This document shows, piece by piece, positions 7,732-18,473 of a stretch of 20,671 nucleotides of DNA. The translations under genes and the position numbers were made by a program. Source of the stretch: CAJBLF01 sp964613015 (GTDB taxonomy: Bacteria; Patescibacteriota; Gracilibacteria; Absconditabacterales; Absconditicoccaceae). Where the stretch lies: contig CAZTFP010000022.1 in assembly GCA_964613015.1 (NCBI GenBank), positions 1 to 20,671 on the forward strand. Direction: 5' to 3'. The first letter of the stretch is position 1. Every line of letters begins with the position of its first letter. The notes below the pieces were generated by a model that made no database searches, was not told where the DNA came from, and saw nothing but the letters and a program-made list of their open reading frames with translations.

Positions 7732-7762
7732 AAAAAAACCTGACGTATCGTAGGTTTTTTTT
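7732..7762. terminator. Strong bidirectional-type terminator
   Basis: AAAAAAACCT and AGGTTTTTTTT flank an inner ACG-TAT-CGT. Read on minus it lies 8 nt after the stop of the VTT-like gene and ends in seven Ts. It separates that transcription unit from the transglutaminase-like/acpP pair. Confidence 0.8.
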
Positions 7763-7769
7763 ATGAAGG

Positions 7770-8303
7770 TTATAATTTGAAATATATCAGAATTCATTTT
7801 CCTAACACAACGAATGGAAGAAATTGGATACATTTTCCTATGATGGCTGCCAATATAAAATATCAAAATTTAAGTCTTTTTTGGAGGAGGGCAACAGTTA
7901 CTGCGTCGGGGATTGTTGGCATGAATCCTATAATTGCTAAGATAAATAGTGTGCGTTGTCCTTGTTCAGATGCAAGTTGTTTTTTGAAATTGGTCCAAGT
8001 CTTGTGACCACTTCTCATATTTTCCATATATGTCTTTATTTTTTTTCATCGATGAGAAAGAAAATCTTTATGATGTACTTTTTCCTGATAGATTTCTATT
8101 TTTTTTATGATATATCACTCTATAAATCGTAGCATTATCACTGAACTTGTTGCGAAGATTATGTATATAGCTGAAAGTAATCGTAGATTAACGTTTTGTA
8201 CAAGCAAGGTACCTCCTATCGCATATGAAGTAGGTGTCAGTATCCACGGAAAATATGGACATATAAGTAACACCAGACAAAGCATCAGAGTTTCTATTAT
8301 CAT
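7770..8303 (-). CDS. VTT/DedA-like small membrane protein
   Basis: 177 residues. ATG 8303 is fixed by a TAA directly upstream in frame. The N-terminal half has two hydrophobic segments (TLMLCLVLLICPYFPWIL, LLSAIYIIFATSSVIML). A charged loop follows, then FILAIIGFMPTIPDAVTVALL and FGYFILAAIIGKCIQFLPFVVLGKG. The second block resembles the VTT (SNARE-associated/DedA) signature, with a Pro- and Asp-bearing re-entrant loop followed by a G[R/K]xxx[R/Q]xxxxxxLG helix. DedA proteins act in lipid carrier or phospholipid scrambling in the membrane, but the short length makes the assignment tentative. Five glycines are TGA. It is downstream of tRNA-Arg and the ftsW cluster on the same strand. Confidence 0.6.
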
Positions 8304-8357
8304 TTATATTTCATGAAGTAAACCTAAATGTGCTGTTGATTTTTTTCTTTTTTACTT

Positions 8358-8429
8358 CAGGGCGTAAGGGGATCGAACCCCTGACAACGGTTCCGAAGAC
8401 CGCTATGTTAACCACTACACCAACGCCCC
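8358..8429 (-). tRNA. tRNA-Arg(UCG)
   Basis: 72 nt folding as a complete cloverleaf on minus. The acceptor is GGGGCGT/ACGCCCT (a G-U at the first pair), with D stem GTGT/ACAT, anticodon stem GCGGT/ACCGT, loop CTTCGGA, a 4-nt variable loop, T arm AGGGG-TTCGATC-CCCTT and discriminator G. Bases 34-36 are UCG, reading CGA and possibly other CGN arginine codons. CCA is not encoded. Confidence 0.9.
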
Positions 8430-8470
8430 ATAATAATTACTAATTTTCAATTCCTACTTTCTAAACGAAT

Positions 8471-9328
8471 TTACTTGGTTAGTAATTTTATTGTTCATTC
8501 TGTTATTTGTTTCAAAACTTCAGTCTTTCCCTCTTGTGGAATTTCTGTGTTTGTTTTGATAAACTCTATCAAGCTCATTTTCATCTCTTGCGTGAACTCA
8601 CGTTTAGTGATTTTCTCAAACTTTTCAACAGGTTCGTACCATTGTGCGAAGATTTCGAGTAGTTCATAATCGTTGGTGCTTATCTGATAGACCATTCCAT
8701 TTTTGTTTATTAGCTTATCTGCTTTTAGAAAAATACCCTTTTGTTGTAATATATGTATTTTTACGTCCAAACTTTCTTCATGTGCAAGATGTTGTCCAGA
8801 GAGTGGAATCTGTATTTTGATAGAATTGAGTTCTTTACCCTTTATTTCCCATTTCCCGTATATCAACAATAATCCCAAAAAATATCACAAAATATCATTT
8901 TCATTCGTATCGTCTTCTATTCCTGATACTATCATTCATTTTGTTGTTTTTTCTATGGTATATGTTGTTCATAGTTTTTTCAATATGGTGTTTTTTTCTT
9001 TTTGTTGAACTTCTCCAAGTCATGGAATAAAATAATATTTTTTTCCTGTTTCTTCATCAAATCATTGAAATAAGCTCATAGCTTTATTTATTCAACTCAA
9101 TTTCTTATGTATTATTTCTCATGTATTATTTTTCATATATACAACAGCCATATTGTCTCCGAGATTTTTGAGACTGATGATTTTCCACTGTTTTTTGTGT
9201 AAGACGATAATTCATTTATCAAAATCAGAAAATGGGTATCCGCTCACATGATAGGTATATTCTTTGGTTTGCGGGATGTTTTCATTGAAGATGGTCAGTA
9301 AATTGTTTTTGTCTTTCTCGATTTTCAT
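8471..9328 (-). CDS. Hypothetical protein coupled to the SEDS gene
   Basis: 285 residues from ATG (MKIEKDKNNLLTIF) to TAA, with about eight TGA glycines. Its ATG follows the stop of the upstream ftsW/rodA-like gene with no gap (TAAATG), so translation is probably coupled. It is soluble. Residues 1-130 are beta-rich (KKQWKIISLKNLGDNMAVVY). From about residue 145, DILGYFLGLLLIYGKWEIKG followed by strands and LAHEESLDVKIHILQQKGI resembles the start of a LAGLIDADG-type domain, but the catalytic acidic position is not conserved. If the fold is right, it is more likely a binding domain than a homing endonuclease. No function is assigned. tRNA-Arg lies 41 nt downstream. Confidence 0.6.
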
Positions 9329-10468
9329 TTATCTATTTTTTTGTAAAATTTTGTACAGGAGTACTATTTCTATAAAATTGACCATTAGCGCCGTTCATCC
9401 ATAACTGACGAATGGAAGTGTAAGTCACGTGTTTGGTAATATTTTTATATTTACTCAGATATTTACAAATGCTTGGATAATAATTAACGAAAGAATTCCT
9501 ATTCCTATCATCTTTTTGTGTTCGTCTTTGACATGGCGGAGATGTGTAAGAAAATAATATGCGATATAGATATAGAGTGCCAACAATATCATATTTCCTA
9601 CAAAGCCTATCTCTTCTGAAAATGCTGCGAATACGAAATCACTTTGTGCTTCCGGAATAAATCAAAATTTCTGTAATCATTTCCCATATCATTTTCCGAG
9701 AAAACCACCACCGCCGATAGCTAGTAATGCTTGTTCGTTTTGCCGTCAAATTTGTTTTGCTTGTGGATCTACGCTTGAACTGATGAAGTAGGTAAATCTT
9801 TTTTGAATATAAGCGAATCTAGTACTTACCATACCTGCTATACTTCCCAATACAATACCTGCGATTAATCATCAAAATAAAATCGCAAGAATATGTTTTA
9901 TCTTTGCTCATGCATATCGACACATTATCAATCCTACGATACCTAGAATCATTACTGTTCCTAGATCGGGAATCAATAAAAAGATAAAAAAGAGGAATGC
10001 GTTTATTATGATAAATGAAATAAAAAATTCTTTGGTTTCTATTTTTTCGCGTTTTCTCATCAACCATCATCAGAGAAACAGTACATATCACAACTTAAAA
10101 AATTCTGCTGGCTGCATACTTCCAATAAGTGGAAGATTGATCCATCCTCTTGCTCCATTGAGCACAGTTCCTACTCCTGGTATAAACACCAATATTTGGA
10201 GTACCATCAAAATGATTGCCATGATGGTAATACTTTTGTTTTTTTGGAAAAACTTTATCGGAATGGCGTATACTACCGCTGCTATAACAAATGCTAATGC
10301 TATATTTCTCAATTGTTTGAAAAAATAGAAATAGTTGGAGGGATCAGTATGCCATGTTCCTTTTGCTATCAAAGCTACGGTAAGCGAAAATGATTCATAA
10401 ATACTTACACTATATATAGAGAGTATTCAAAATATGGTTAGAACGGCTCATGTTATCAGTATTGGCAT
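9329..10468 (-). CDS. SEDS peptidoglycan glycosyltransferase (FtsW/RodA)
   Basis: 379 residues with about ten membrane segments. SEDS proteins polymerise lipid II at the septum (FtsW) or along the wall (RodA), paired with a class B PBP. Signatures are GARGWINLPLIGSMQPAEFFKL, LLIPDLGTVMILG, QALLAIGGGGFLGKGYGKG, FIPEAQSDFVFAAFSEE, and NTGLTLPFVSYGG near the end. Glycines in PAEFFKLG, the KGYGKG loop and PFVSYGG include TGA codons. The start at ATG 10468 gives the usual short N-terminus before segment 1. FtsW and RodA cannot be told apart with confidence from this alone. No penicillin-binding protein or mreBCD neighbour is in the window. The gene is followed with no gap by the 285-aa gene and is preceded by a 121-nt spacer with an inverted repeat. 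Confidence 0.93.
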
Positions 10469-10523
10469 AAAAACATAATGAATAATTAAAAATGAATAAT
10501 GTTGTGTTTTGTCTTGATGTAAG

Positions 10524-10542
10524 CTATTGTATATTACAATAG
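10524..10542. repeat. Perfect 8-bp hairpin upstream of the SEDS gene
   Basis: CTATTGTA and TACAATAG are separated by TAT. It sits midway in the 121-nt gap between the metallopeptidase stop and the SEDS start, without a T-run, so it may be an operator or an mRNA processing hairpin. The flanks carry imperfect copies of an ATTAAT/ATTATT-type motif. Confidence 0.5.
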
Positions 10543-10589
10543 TTCGTAATTAAATGATTCATACATTATTTATCATTAATCATTAATTT

Positions 10590-11528
10590 TTAATTTGATA
10601 TTTTTGTGCTATCTCGTGGTCTTCGGCTGGTATTGTCTTTTATTAACATTAAATCTTGGCTGTTTGAACTGATGTATGCTCCATTAAATATACTTGCGAT
10701 GAAATTATATTTGTTTTTGAGTGTGGTATCTGTTTTGCCTAGTTGTTTAAAGAAGCTATTGTGATTTATATAGAGATTAAAGCATTCTGCAAAATCTTCA
10801 AACGGATCACTCATTCCGTATCCACTACAAAAGTTTTTTTTCTTTGCCGTTGATTTTCTGATGGTTTCTTTGTCTCGTGAAAGTTTATAGAATCATAAGG
10901 AAAGATCGTCGATAGCAAATACCGCTTTACCAAATTCAGTGTAGTTTTTGTCCATTTTTGGCGATGATCATTGAATATATCACAAATCAGTGATATGTCC
11001 CAATTCATGCGTCGAAAGGTTAATAAATTCTTTTGTGGATTGTACTGATCAGAGATTTAATATGACTGTATCGTGAGTTGCATATCATCTTCTATTTCCA
11101 TTTCCCTTATTGATGTTTATGGTGCTTATTACATCCTGCATTTGTTGGTTTTCGTTGCTATTGTCATCGATAAATTGTATGATTTTGTTTATGATTTTTG
11201 TATATGTATATTTTTCTGTATCATTAAAGTTTCCATTGAACTCTATTTTGTTGCACATATCTAGCGTATTACACACATTTTCTCGATCTGTTCCGTTGCT
11301 TGCAGCAAAATGTCCTGTTTGCCCTTGTGTGGTTGTGGTACCACTCCCACCTGTTTCTAAATATATATCTTCTATATTTTGATTCGTTTGTGGTATATTG
11401 CTATTTACATAGTCTTTTGTACTTGGAACCAGCTTTTTTCCTATGTTAAAAATATTGAACGCTAAGAATGCGTAAAAAACCCCTACTAAAATGATAAATT
11501 TGATGGTTTGTATCCGTTTATCTTTCAT
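10590..11528 (-). CDS. Membrane-anchored zinc metallopeptidase
   Basis: 312 residues. An N-terminal anchor (FIILVGVFYAFLAFNIFNIG, about residues 11-30) follows a basic MKDKRIQTIK. A Thr/Gly/Gln-rich stretch (about 59-74) may be a flexible stalk. The catalytic core holds NLSTHELGHITDLG with the zinc motif HExxH at 174-178. About 65 residues on comes DPFEDFAECF, where E244 or E248 is the likely third zinc ligand, as in gluzincins. The topology puts the protease outside the cytoplasm. No standard family is certain. The arrangement recalls MtfA- and lethal-factor-type proteases, but that is inference. A Shine-Dalgarno AAGGA lies 7 nt before ATG. There are about six TGA glycines. It is downstream of the exonuclease gene with a 62-nt gap. 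Confidence 0.82.
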
Positions 11529-11590
11529 ATAGTATTCCTTGATTAAAAATGTATGGAAAGTGAAGACATAAAGGAAACCTGGCTTGCTCC

Positions 11591-13750
11591 TTAGTTTGCA
11601 ATATTATACCATTTTATGTCGTCTATAATGTATTGTTCACTCGGTCCTCTTGCATTGAAGAGGATAATTTCTTTGAGTGGAACTTTGTTGGCGAAAAGGA
11701 ACAAAATAAAGTTGTATCATCAGATCATGATTTTATTTTTTGTTTGTTTTGCTTTAAATATATTTTTTCCTATACCACCCGTGATATTCTCTACGAGTAA
11801 TGTGGCTTGTTTGTTTATATCGTTTTTGCATAAATCTTCAAATATTTTTTTCGATTCATCTTTTTTGGGTGAGAAGATGAAATATGAAATATTTTCGGGT
11901 GATTTTTTTATTTCATCGACGATATATGTTACCAGTTTATCTACTATTGGAGGAACTGTTTTTATGCTTTGGGTTTTTGTGGTTTGTTGTAAATCCCCCT
12001 TTGTCAAGGGAGTCAATTGTATGTTAGTATTTGAAAGAAACATTACTTTGTTTTTAAATACATCAGTAAATTCTTTCCAGTCCGTAAATTTCTGAGCTTC
12101 ACCGTAGGTGAAATAGAATTCTCCATTACCGTACATTTTTTTAAACACCTGTATTACACTATCAAATACTTTTTGGATGTGAGCTATATGTTTTTCTATT
12201 GTGCTATATTTTTCTTCTGAAAGTATCGATTTGAGTCCCTCTTTCTTTTCCAATACTTGTTTCCACAAAAGATTGCTCTGATAAAAATCTCCGTGTTCTC
12301 GGATAGGGTCATGTTGGACCATAGTACTTTCTGTTTTTATAAACAGCTTGGTACTTTCATTAAACAATACTCATATATACACTTGAAAGGTATTTACGAA
12401 TTCTTGTAATTCATTTGATTCACTGGTGATTCATTGGATTTGATTATCTACTTGTTGTTGATAGACAAATGACTCCAAGATATTCAAAGTATAATACAGA
12501 TCACAGGGACTAGAAAGAAAAAAGTTGTAGCTTTTGTATCGTTGTTCTGTATCAAAAAAACATATATCATACTCCTTATACGTATCTTCATTGTCTTGCA
12601 TACTAGTAAATAATCCGTGATGAGTAGTCAAAATGATAGGATATTTGATTTGATTTCTTGTGTCTTTGATATAATAATATATCCTATAATCGGATTGGTT
12701 ATTTAAATGCAAAACTCCTAATCATCTTCTGAGATGTGAAACATATTTTATGATAAAAAGACATTCATCCTGACTAAATGATCATTTATTCAGAAATTTT
12801 TGAAACGCTTCCTGATTTATCATTTGATCTTCTTTTGTGAAGCCAATATTCTTGATTCCCATATCGTTGAGTACAGCTTTGGCAATGTCTAATTTCTGGA
12901 TGTTTTGAAATGCTAAGATTACGTTTTTATTTGCAGCCAAAGACATAAGAAAATCTTTGATAGGTATATTACCGATATAATATTTTTTCTGGTTTTCTAA
13001 ATCGTTGGTATCTATTCCTTCAGCTGTTTTGGACATGCTTGTATGTCCTCCCATTATTCTTTCTAATGGAGGAAAATTTATGGTGGTTTGAGGTATTTCT
13101 TCATGGTTATCTAATTCTATTATTTCTTTCCAAATTCCCTCTGTCTGGTTGATAATGTGTCTAAGATTTGGATAGGATTTTATAAGTTCATATAAATATT
13201 TTACAAAATAGATAAATAATTTGTTGCTATTTTTGGTATCAAAAAATGCATCATGTGATTTTTCTTCTCCGTGATTTTCCTCACTAAATATCGTATTGAA
13301 TAATTTGTCCGATTTTAAGTTTTCTATCAATACCTCTAATGCATAACTTGGTGCATAATGCACTATTGTTTGCGCAAGTGGCATAGTATCGATAGAGGTA
13401 TAGTAGGTGAGTGTGGGGAAAAATTTATGCAAAAAATCGAGATCAAATTTGATATTGTGTCAGATAATAATTGAATGTTCTCCAAAAAAATGTGTTATTT
13501 CTTCTTCGACCTTTTCTCTTATCGGAGCAGTTTCCAACTCACTGATGGAAAGTCCGGTAATAAATCAGACAATGTGTTTCAATTCATCCGTTTTTTTATT
13601 GGGCTTGATGAGTGATTTGTATTCGCCAATAATATTTCCTTGTCCATCAAATTCTATGATCCCTATTTGTATAGGCTCATCTTTTGTGATATCAAGTCCT
13701 GTAGTTTCAAAATCTAGTCAGATATATCTGAATTTGTCGTTGAGTAACAT
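11591..13750 (-). CDS. DEDDh exonuclease fused to a degenerate DinG-like helicase
   Basis: 719 residues to TAA, built from four frame pieces joined at TGA glycines. Residues 1-180 are a DnaQ/PolC-type 3'-5' exonuclease: ExoI IGLDFETTG (D13, E15), ExoII GHNIKFDLDF (D103) and ExoIII SHDAFFD (H166, D171). All five metal and catalytic residues are present. The rest follows the DinG layout. GHTSMSKT (about 235-242) replaces Walker A. ILTTHHGLFTSM (about residue 375) stands where DinG has its NHxLL motif, FFDTEQ (about 400) replaces DEAH, VMFLSNTNI replaces the SAT motif, and NKIMIGGYNF and EIILFNARGP lie near the C-terminus. No intact Walker A or DExH is seen, so ATPase activity is doubtful. Firmicute DinG has the same exonuclease-first layout, and the S. 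aureus protein is known to work as a nuclease. Confidence 0.85.
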
Positions 13751-13786
13751 ATGTTCAACTATTTAAATAAAAATTAAGAATTAATC

Positions 13787-13823
13787 CCGCCTGTGGCGGA
13801 TATTAAGGGCTGCGCCTATTAAG
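13787..13823. repeat. Tandem small hairpins between direct repeats
   Basis: CCGCC-TGT-GGCGG (13787-13799) is followed by GGC-TGC-GCC (13808-13816), the latter flanked by two TATTAAG copies (13801-13807 and 13817-13823). It lies in the 119-nt gap between the RNase H stop and the exonuclease start. The GC-rich cores stand out. No T-run follows, so it is not a standard terminator. Confidence 0.5.
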
Positions 13824-13869
13824 AATATATGTATTTTTTTAAATTCTTCATCCTTAATTGTATGTGAAT

Positions 13870-14310
13870 TTATTTTCTGTCAAAATCTGCAGGTATTTCT
13901 CCTCGTATTTCTGTTTCTCGTTTACGAATAGGTATAGTAAAATCGTGAGTTTTGATCCGAGTGATTGCTTCTTGTACCTTCGTCAATAGCTCTTTTGTTT
14001 CTTTGGTATAGATGAGTGTTGTTTTGATTTTTTTGGACTTCATCCGTGCAATAGCTGTTTCAGAATCTGAGAAGATGCATTCATATTTCGGTACTCTTTT
14101 ATGTTTTTCTCTTTCTTCTATATATCTGATAGCATCATAAATAGCCAAAAACTCTCCGAGATTATTAGTCCCTGTGCGATAAATAGGAGAATGAAAAATC
14201 TCTTTCCATGTATGGAGTTCTACTGCCCTGTATTCCATAGGTCCTGGATTTCCCGTACATGAGGCATCCACACAGAGCGCATTGGTGATAAGAGGGATTT
14301 TTACTTTCAT
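13870..14310 (-). CDS. RNase H-fold protein (RNase HI-like)
   Basis: 146 residues ending at TAA, with no TGA codon, so intact in either code. The fold signature is LCVDASCTGNPGPMEYRAVE (D15, with the GNPG turn), NNLGEFLAIYDAI (E53), IFSDSETAI (D82) and a C-terminal GEIPADFDRK whose D142 fits the fourth catalytic Asp. The GEIPAD ending is characteristic of the short RNase H group known from Bacteroidetes-type proteins. Such enzymes cut RNA in RNA-DNA hybrids. The start at 14310 (MKVKIPL) is preferred over 14364, because the longer version would be translated from within the terminator of the upstream gene. It precedes the exonuclease gene, so two nucleic-acid enzymes are adjacent. Confidence 0.87.
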   Translation of the reverse strand: MKVKIPLITNALCVDASCTGNPGPMEYRAVELHTWKEIFHSPIYRTGTNNLGEFLAIYDAIRYIEEREKHKRVPKYECIFSDSETAIARMKSKKIKTTLIYTKETKELLTKVQEAITRIKTHDFTIPIRKRETEIRGEIPADFDRK

Positions 14311-14352
14311 AATAAGATAGTGAATTAAACAACTAGTAAATACCGATTTAAC

Positions 14353-14382
14353 AAAAAAAAGCAACCGCTATTGCGACTGCTT
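14353..14382 (-). terminator. Terminator of the giant-gene operon
   Basis: On minus AAGCA-GT-CGC-AATA-GCG-GT-TGCTT forms a stem with one internal loop, followed by six to eight Ts. It begins 22 nt after the stop of the 1346-aa gene. It ends that operon ahead of the RNase H gene and helps fix the RNase H start. Confidence 0.75.
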
Positions 14383-14404
14383 ATTCTCTTTTCTTTATGT
14401 TTTT

Positions 14405-17400
14405 TTATTTTTCTGCTTCGCCTTTGTGGACAACAATTCTATATCACATTTTGCTGTCTGTCTTTATAGATAATGAATACTTTATCTTGTTTATGGTTAT
14501 CTCTTTTTTGTCTAGCGTTTCTTTTTGTGGATTAAATACCAATTTCTCTTCCTGATATATATCACCTGTTTTATTGTTTGTTTTGAGTACCATTTCTGTG
14601 TTTTGAGATGGATCTTTGAAATATTTATTTCTATTTTCAGCTGTAGGTTTCACCAAATACCATCCTTGAATTATATCTCCTTTTGCTTCTTTTACTGTGC
14701 TGATATCTTGTTCTAAGAAGACGCTATATGCTTTGACAAGATTCTCTAATCTCTTTTCTGTTTCTTTGATTGCTTCTTCCCATCCTTTTGATGGTGTCAT
14801 ATCAAAAGTTGTTTTTCCTCATTTTTTAATGACTTCCAAATTCATTGGCATATAATAGAATTTATCTCCTTTCTTGTATTTTACTTTTACCAGATTGTCT
14901 TTGTTTGTTTCTTTTTCCTGTATTACCTTCGAAAATACTTCTTGATATGTTTTCTCGTCTATTCATAGAGTTTTCTGATGTTCTGTGATGAAGAAATCAT
15001 TATATGATCAGAATCCTTCTTCGTTTTCATTTATGAGAGAAAATGTGCTCAGATCTTCGATTTTATCTTTTCCTTCTACTTTTTCTCCTTTGATATTCAC
15101 GTCAAATGATGTGTACTTATCTCCCATGAATTGATAAGAGTTTTCGTCATCTTTTTTTGCGGATCGATATCCACAGTGACGTTCTCTTTTTAGGTCTCAC
15201 GCATATTTGTCATATTCTTTGTTGGTACTAATATTCAATACTGGCATTTTGCTCTGCTTCTCATTATTTTTTCCTACGATAGTAAATTCTTTCTGGTTAT
15301 CATTGATTTTTATATTGTAATAGTCATCGTTTGCTTCCAAAAATATCTTTTGTTGGTCAAGTTGTTCACCGTCAGCATTACATAAGGTAATGTTTTTGTT
15401 ATTTACTTTACAATATATATATTGCGCTGGATATTCACCATTTGCCTTGATAAGCTGATATGCAAATACACCTTTCCAGTCAGGACCGAGCACCTTATTT
15501 GGTGTTTTGTCGACCTCTGTCACGTAATTGAACAAATTTCTGCTTTTTTTCTCTATATCTTCAGATGATATTTTTTTGAGTCCTTCATATACTGCTATTC
15601 TACTTTCTCCTATCATCAGTTTGGTTTCTGCTGAAGTATAGAAGTAATTATCCATGTCTTTAGCTTTTTCTGGATCTTGTGTCTTTACAAATTCTGTCCC
15701 TGTTTTCTTTCCTATATACGCGTCATCAGGATTTAATATATCTACATTGAGTATTGTACCATTCATGGTTTGTTTGATCAATAGGTTTTTTCCTGATTTT
15801 CCCAAAGGCTCTTTGACTCCGATAGGAGTGTTTTCTGCAAGATCAACTTTGTTAGTCTGTTTGTCGAATGTCATCTGTTGATCATTGGTCTTGTACTCTA
15901 AAAATTTTCCATGCTGATCAAAATACATAGTTCCTATTTTCGTCCCTTTGAGAAGGGTGAGATTTCCATCTTTTACTTGTCCTACGTTTACGTCTTTGAA
16001 ATACGTAATTGGATCTGACCATTTGTTGTCTTTGACACTTAATAGGCCGAATTCACAGTTACCAAATCATGCATTCACCTTATCGTATCATTGTACTTGT
16101 TCATTTACATTCTTTATTCAGAAGCTATTGGATTCTATCTTGTATGGCTTGGTCCATTCTTTGGCGTTTATTAGTGTTTTCTCTTCTATGTGACGGAAAT
16201 AGATGTTTGGTATGTTTTTTTGTTGTTGGTTTGCTACTCCTATATCATAGACTATACCATCTATCATCACTATTCCTTTATCTATCTTATTGAATTCATC
16301 TGTCCAGCTGAGTTCTGGTTTATTTCCGTATTGTACGCTAGAAGTGTTCTGGTTTGTAGCTGATCCTGGAATATAGGTAATAGGTAATGTTAGGGTCAAT
16401 GCTTTTTTGCCTGGGATGTCGAAAGTCGTGGTTATATTGTATTTGTCGTTTTTGTATTCTACCGCTGCAGTATTTCAGAATTGATTTTCTATACTTGTGA
16501 CTTTGGGTGTATCATATTGGAGCATCACTTTTTTACTGTATTCTTCGAATGTCCTATTCTGTTTACTAAGATTGATATATTCATTGAATATCGGTGCTTT
16601 GCTTATGTTTCCATTTGCTTCTTCTTGTATCTTGATGATATTATTTATAATAGTTATACTTGGATCTTTTGTTCCTCATAAAGTTCTACCATAATATGTT
16701 ATCTTTGTTGTTTCATCATCTATCTTGTATGGTTTAATGCAATTTACCTTGTCTTTATCTCATTGAGCTTTCTGTCGTTCTAAAGGGATACTTTGATCTT
16801 TACCCTTGTTTATCATATAGTTAGCATCCAAAGAAAGCGTGATATTGTCCATGATAGCTTCGTTTTTCTCATTTGGTTTCAAAATCTTATCGTTGGTGTA
16901 TTGGACTTTAACATTACTTTCTGTGACATCAGTATCATTTTTCACTTCATATTTTCCTTGATCTCCTGTAGTTGTTTCAGAGAGCTTGCTGTTGATATAC
17001 TCTTTTGATTTCGCAGCATTGAAGTCTATCGTGATGTCTTTTGTAATCTTACTACGATCCTTACTTATTCTATCTATTTTCACACTTTTTGCTTCTTTGA
17101 TATCCCATTTGAGTAATCATTTTTTTGCTATCCCTTTTGCTATCTCTATGTTTTCTCCTATATAACTTACGATGATATCAGAGTATCCTTTTATGCTTAC
17201 CGTATATTTATTTTTGTCTTTGGTGTCTTGTATGACATCACTCACGTCTTGTGCTGTGATTGGTCATGTTTTGAAGGTGAAATGGTCTGCAATATCTTGT
17301 CTGAGTTGTAATGTCTCTGCAGATTCTTTGGTTTCTTTCACTATTTGTGTTGTTCTTTCTTTTTCTCAAAAGGTACCTACATTATATCCATTTCCGTCTG

Positions 17401-18445
17401 GTCCTTTTCCCGTATTTGTTCCATTTCCTCTAGTTTCATCTGATCATCATGTTCCATTGTTGTCTGTTGTGGTTACACTTGGTTTATTTACGATTATATT
17501 TGGCTTTTGTTCTGTAGCACTTGTCACTACAGTCATGCTCAAATTCATATTAACAAATCTATCTGTTTCGATATCTCCATTGCTTGTAGATTTTCCTATA
17601 ATACAATTTTCCCAATCGATTTTCAATTTCAATGTTGGTTCTGGAGTCAGTGTCAGTTTGTCCAATGCTTTGATAAATCCTTCAGCGATTCTTGCTCCGA
17701 CAAGATAACGATTACCCTTTTGCTCTGTTTTGTCTTTGCTTATATTGTCTATATTTTCCGACTTCTTCAACTCAGCGACTATATCCGTCACTTGTTTTTT
17801 GTTGCTGGTATTTGTGAATCTTTCTGCTTCGCTTTCCAATGTTTTTATTTTCTCATCATACATATCTTTTGCTTTTGTTTCATCCATTTTTCTTAAATCT
17901 GCACCTGCAGAAACACTTACAGATGCTTCTGTAATATTTTTTCCTGCTTCTATTTTTGTTGTGTTTTCTATCTTGGTAATCGTTTCTGTCTTCATGTCTG
18001 AAGATGCTGTAAGATATGTTCCTTCGATATTTGGTTTACCTATCTCTTTGGCTTCCACTTTTTTTGTCGATATGCTCTCATAATATTCTTTTGCCAATGT
18101 TTGATAATTAGCTTTTTCTACTTTTCCTTTACTGAGTATTGCTCCAAGTACACATACTTCGTATATGTCTTTATTATCAGTCATTTCTTCATATTTTTTT
18201 CCAAAAATATCTGCTAATCCTGCCTTGGTTTTTATAAAAGCATCTACACTCTCTTTGAGTCCCTTTATTCCTTGTATTTCCTTGATGGTTTTTTCGTCTT
18301 CAAATCATTTTACCAACACATCAAAATCCTCTTTTGTTGCTATAAGATCAGTAAATGCTGTAAGATCTTTATCGGAAAATAACTCCTTGTTGTTGTCTTT
18401 TTCATTAGCTGTCTCTAGTGATTTTTGTAGTTCTATAGGTGCCAT
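14405..18445 (-). CDS. Giant hypothetical protein, 1346 aa
   Basis: A continuous code-25 frame from ATG (MAPIELQKSLETANEKD) to TAA, with about 15 TGA codons that split it into many pieces under the standard code. There is no signal peptide or membrane segment, so it is probably cytoplasmic. Residues 1-330 are mostly helical and charged, with coiled-coil-like stretches such as KIKTLESEAERFTNTSNKKQ. A Gly/Asn/Thr linker (about 330-356, GTGGSDETRGNGTNTGKGPD) leads to roughly 1000 residues rich in Lys, Asp, Asn and Ile with alternating strand patterns (ALTLTLPITYIPG, NITLSLDANYMINKG), suggesting several beta domains. Cysteines are rare. No enzyme motif is recognised. It lies 28 nt behind the 71-aa gene under a shared promoter, with a terminator directly after it. 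Confidence 0.7.
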
Positions 18446-18473
18446 GTGAGTAGATTAGAAGTAATAAAATATA

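Noticed and set aside
7732..7762. Insertion-sequence terminal repeat
   Set aside because: The inverted repeat with T-runs right after a stop codon is explained as an intrinsic terminator, and no transposase is near.
8930..9328. Homing endonuclease in the 285-aa gene
   Set aside because: The LAGLIDADG-like block lacks the catalytic acidic residue, and the gene sits in an ordinary cluster, not inside an intron or intein.
17172..17708. Plus-strand open frame of 178 residues, Ser/Leu/Val/Phe-rich
   Set aside because: It is the antisense of the 1346-aa gene and has the composition of a shadow frame with no family signal.
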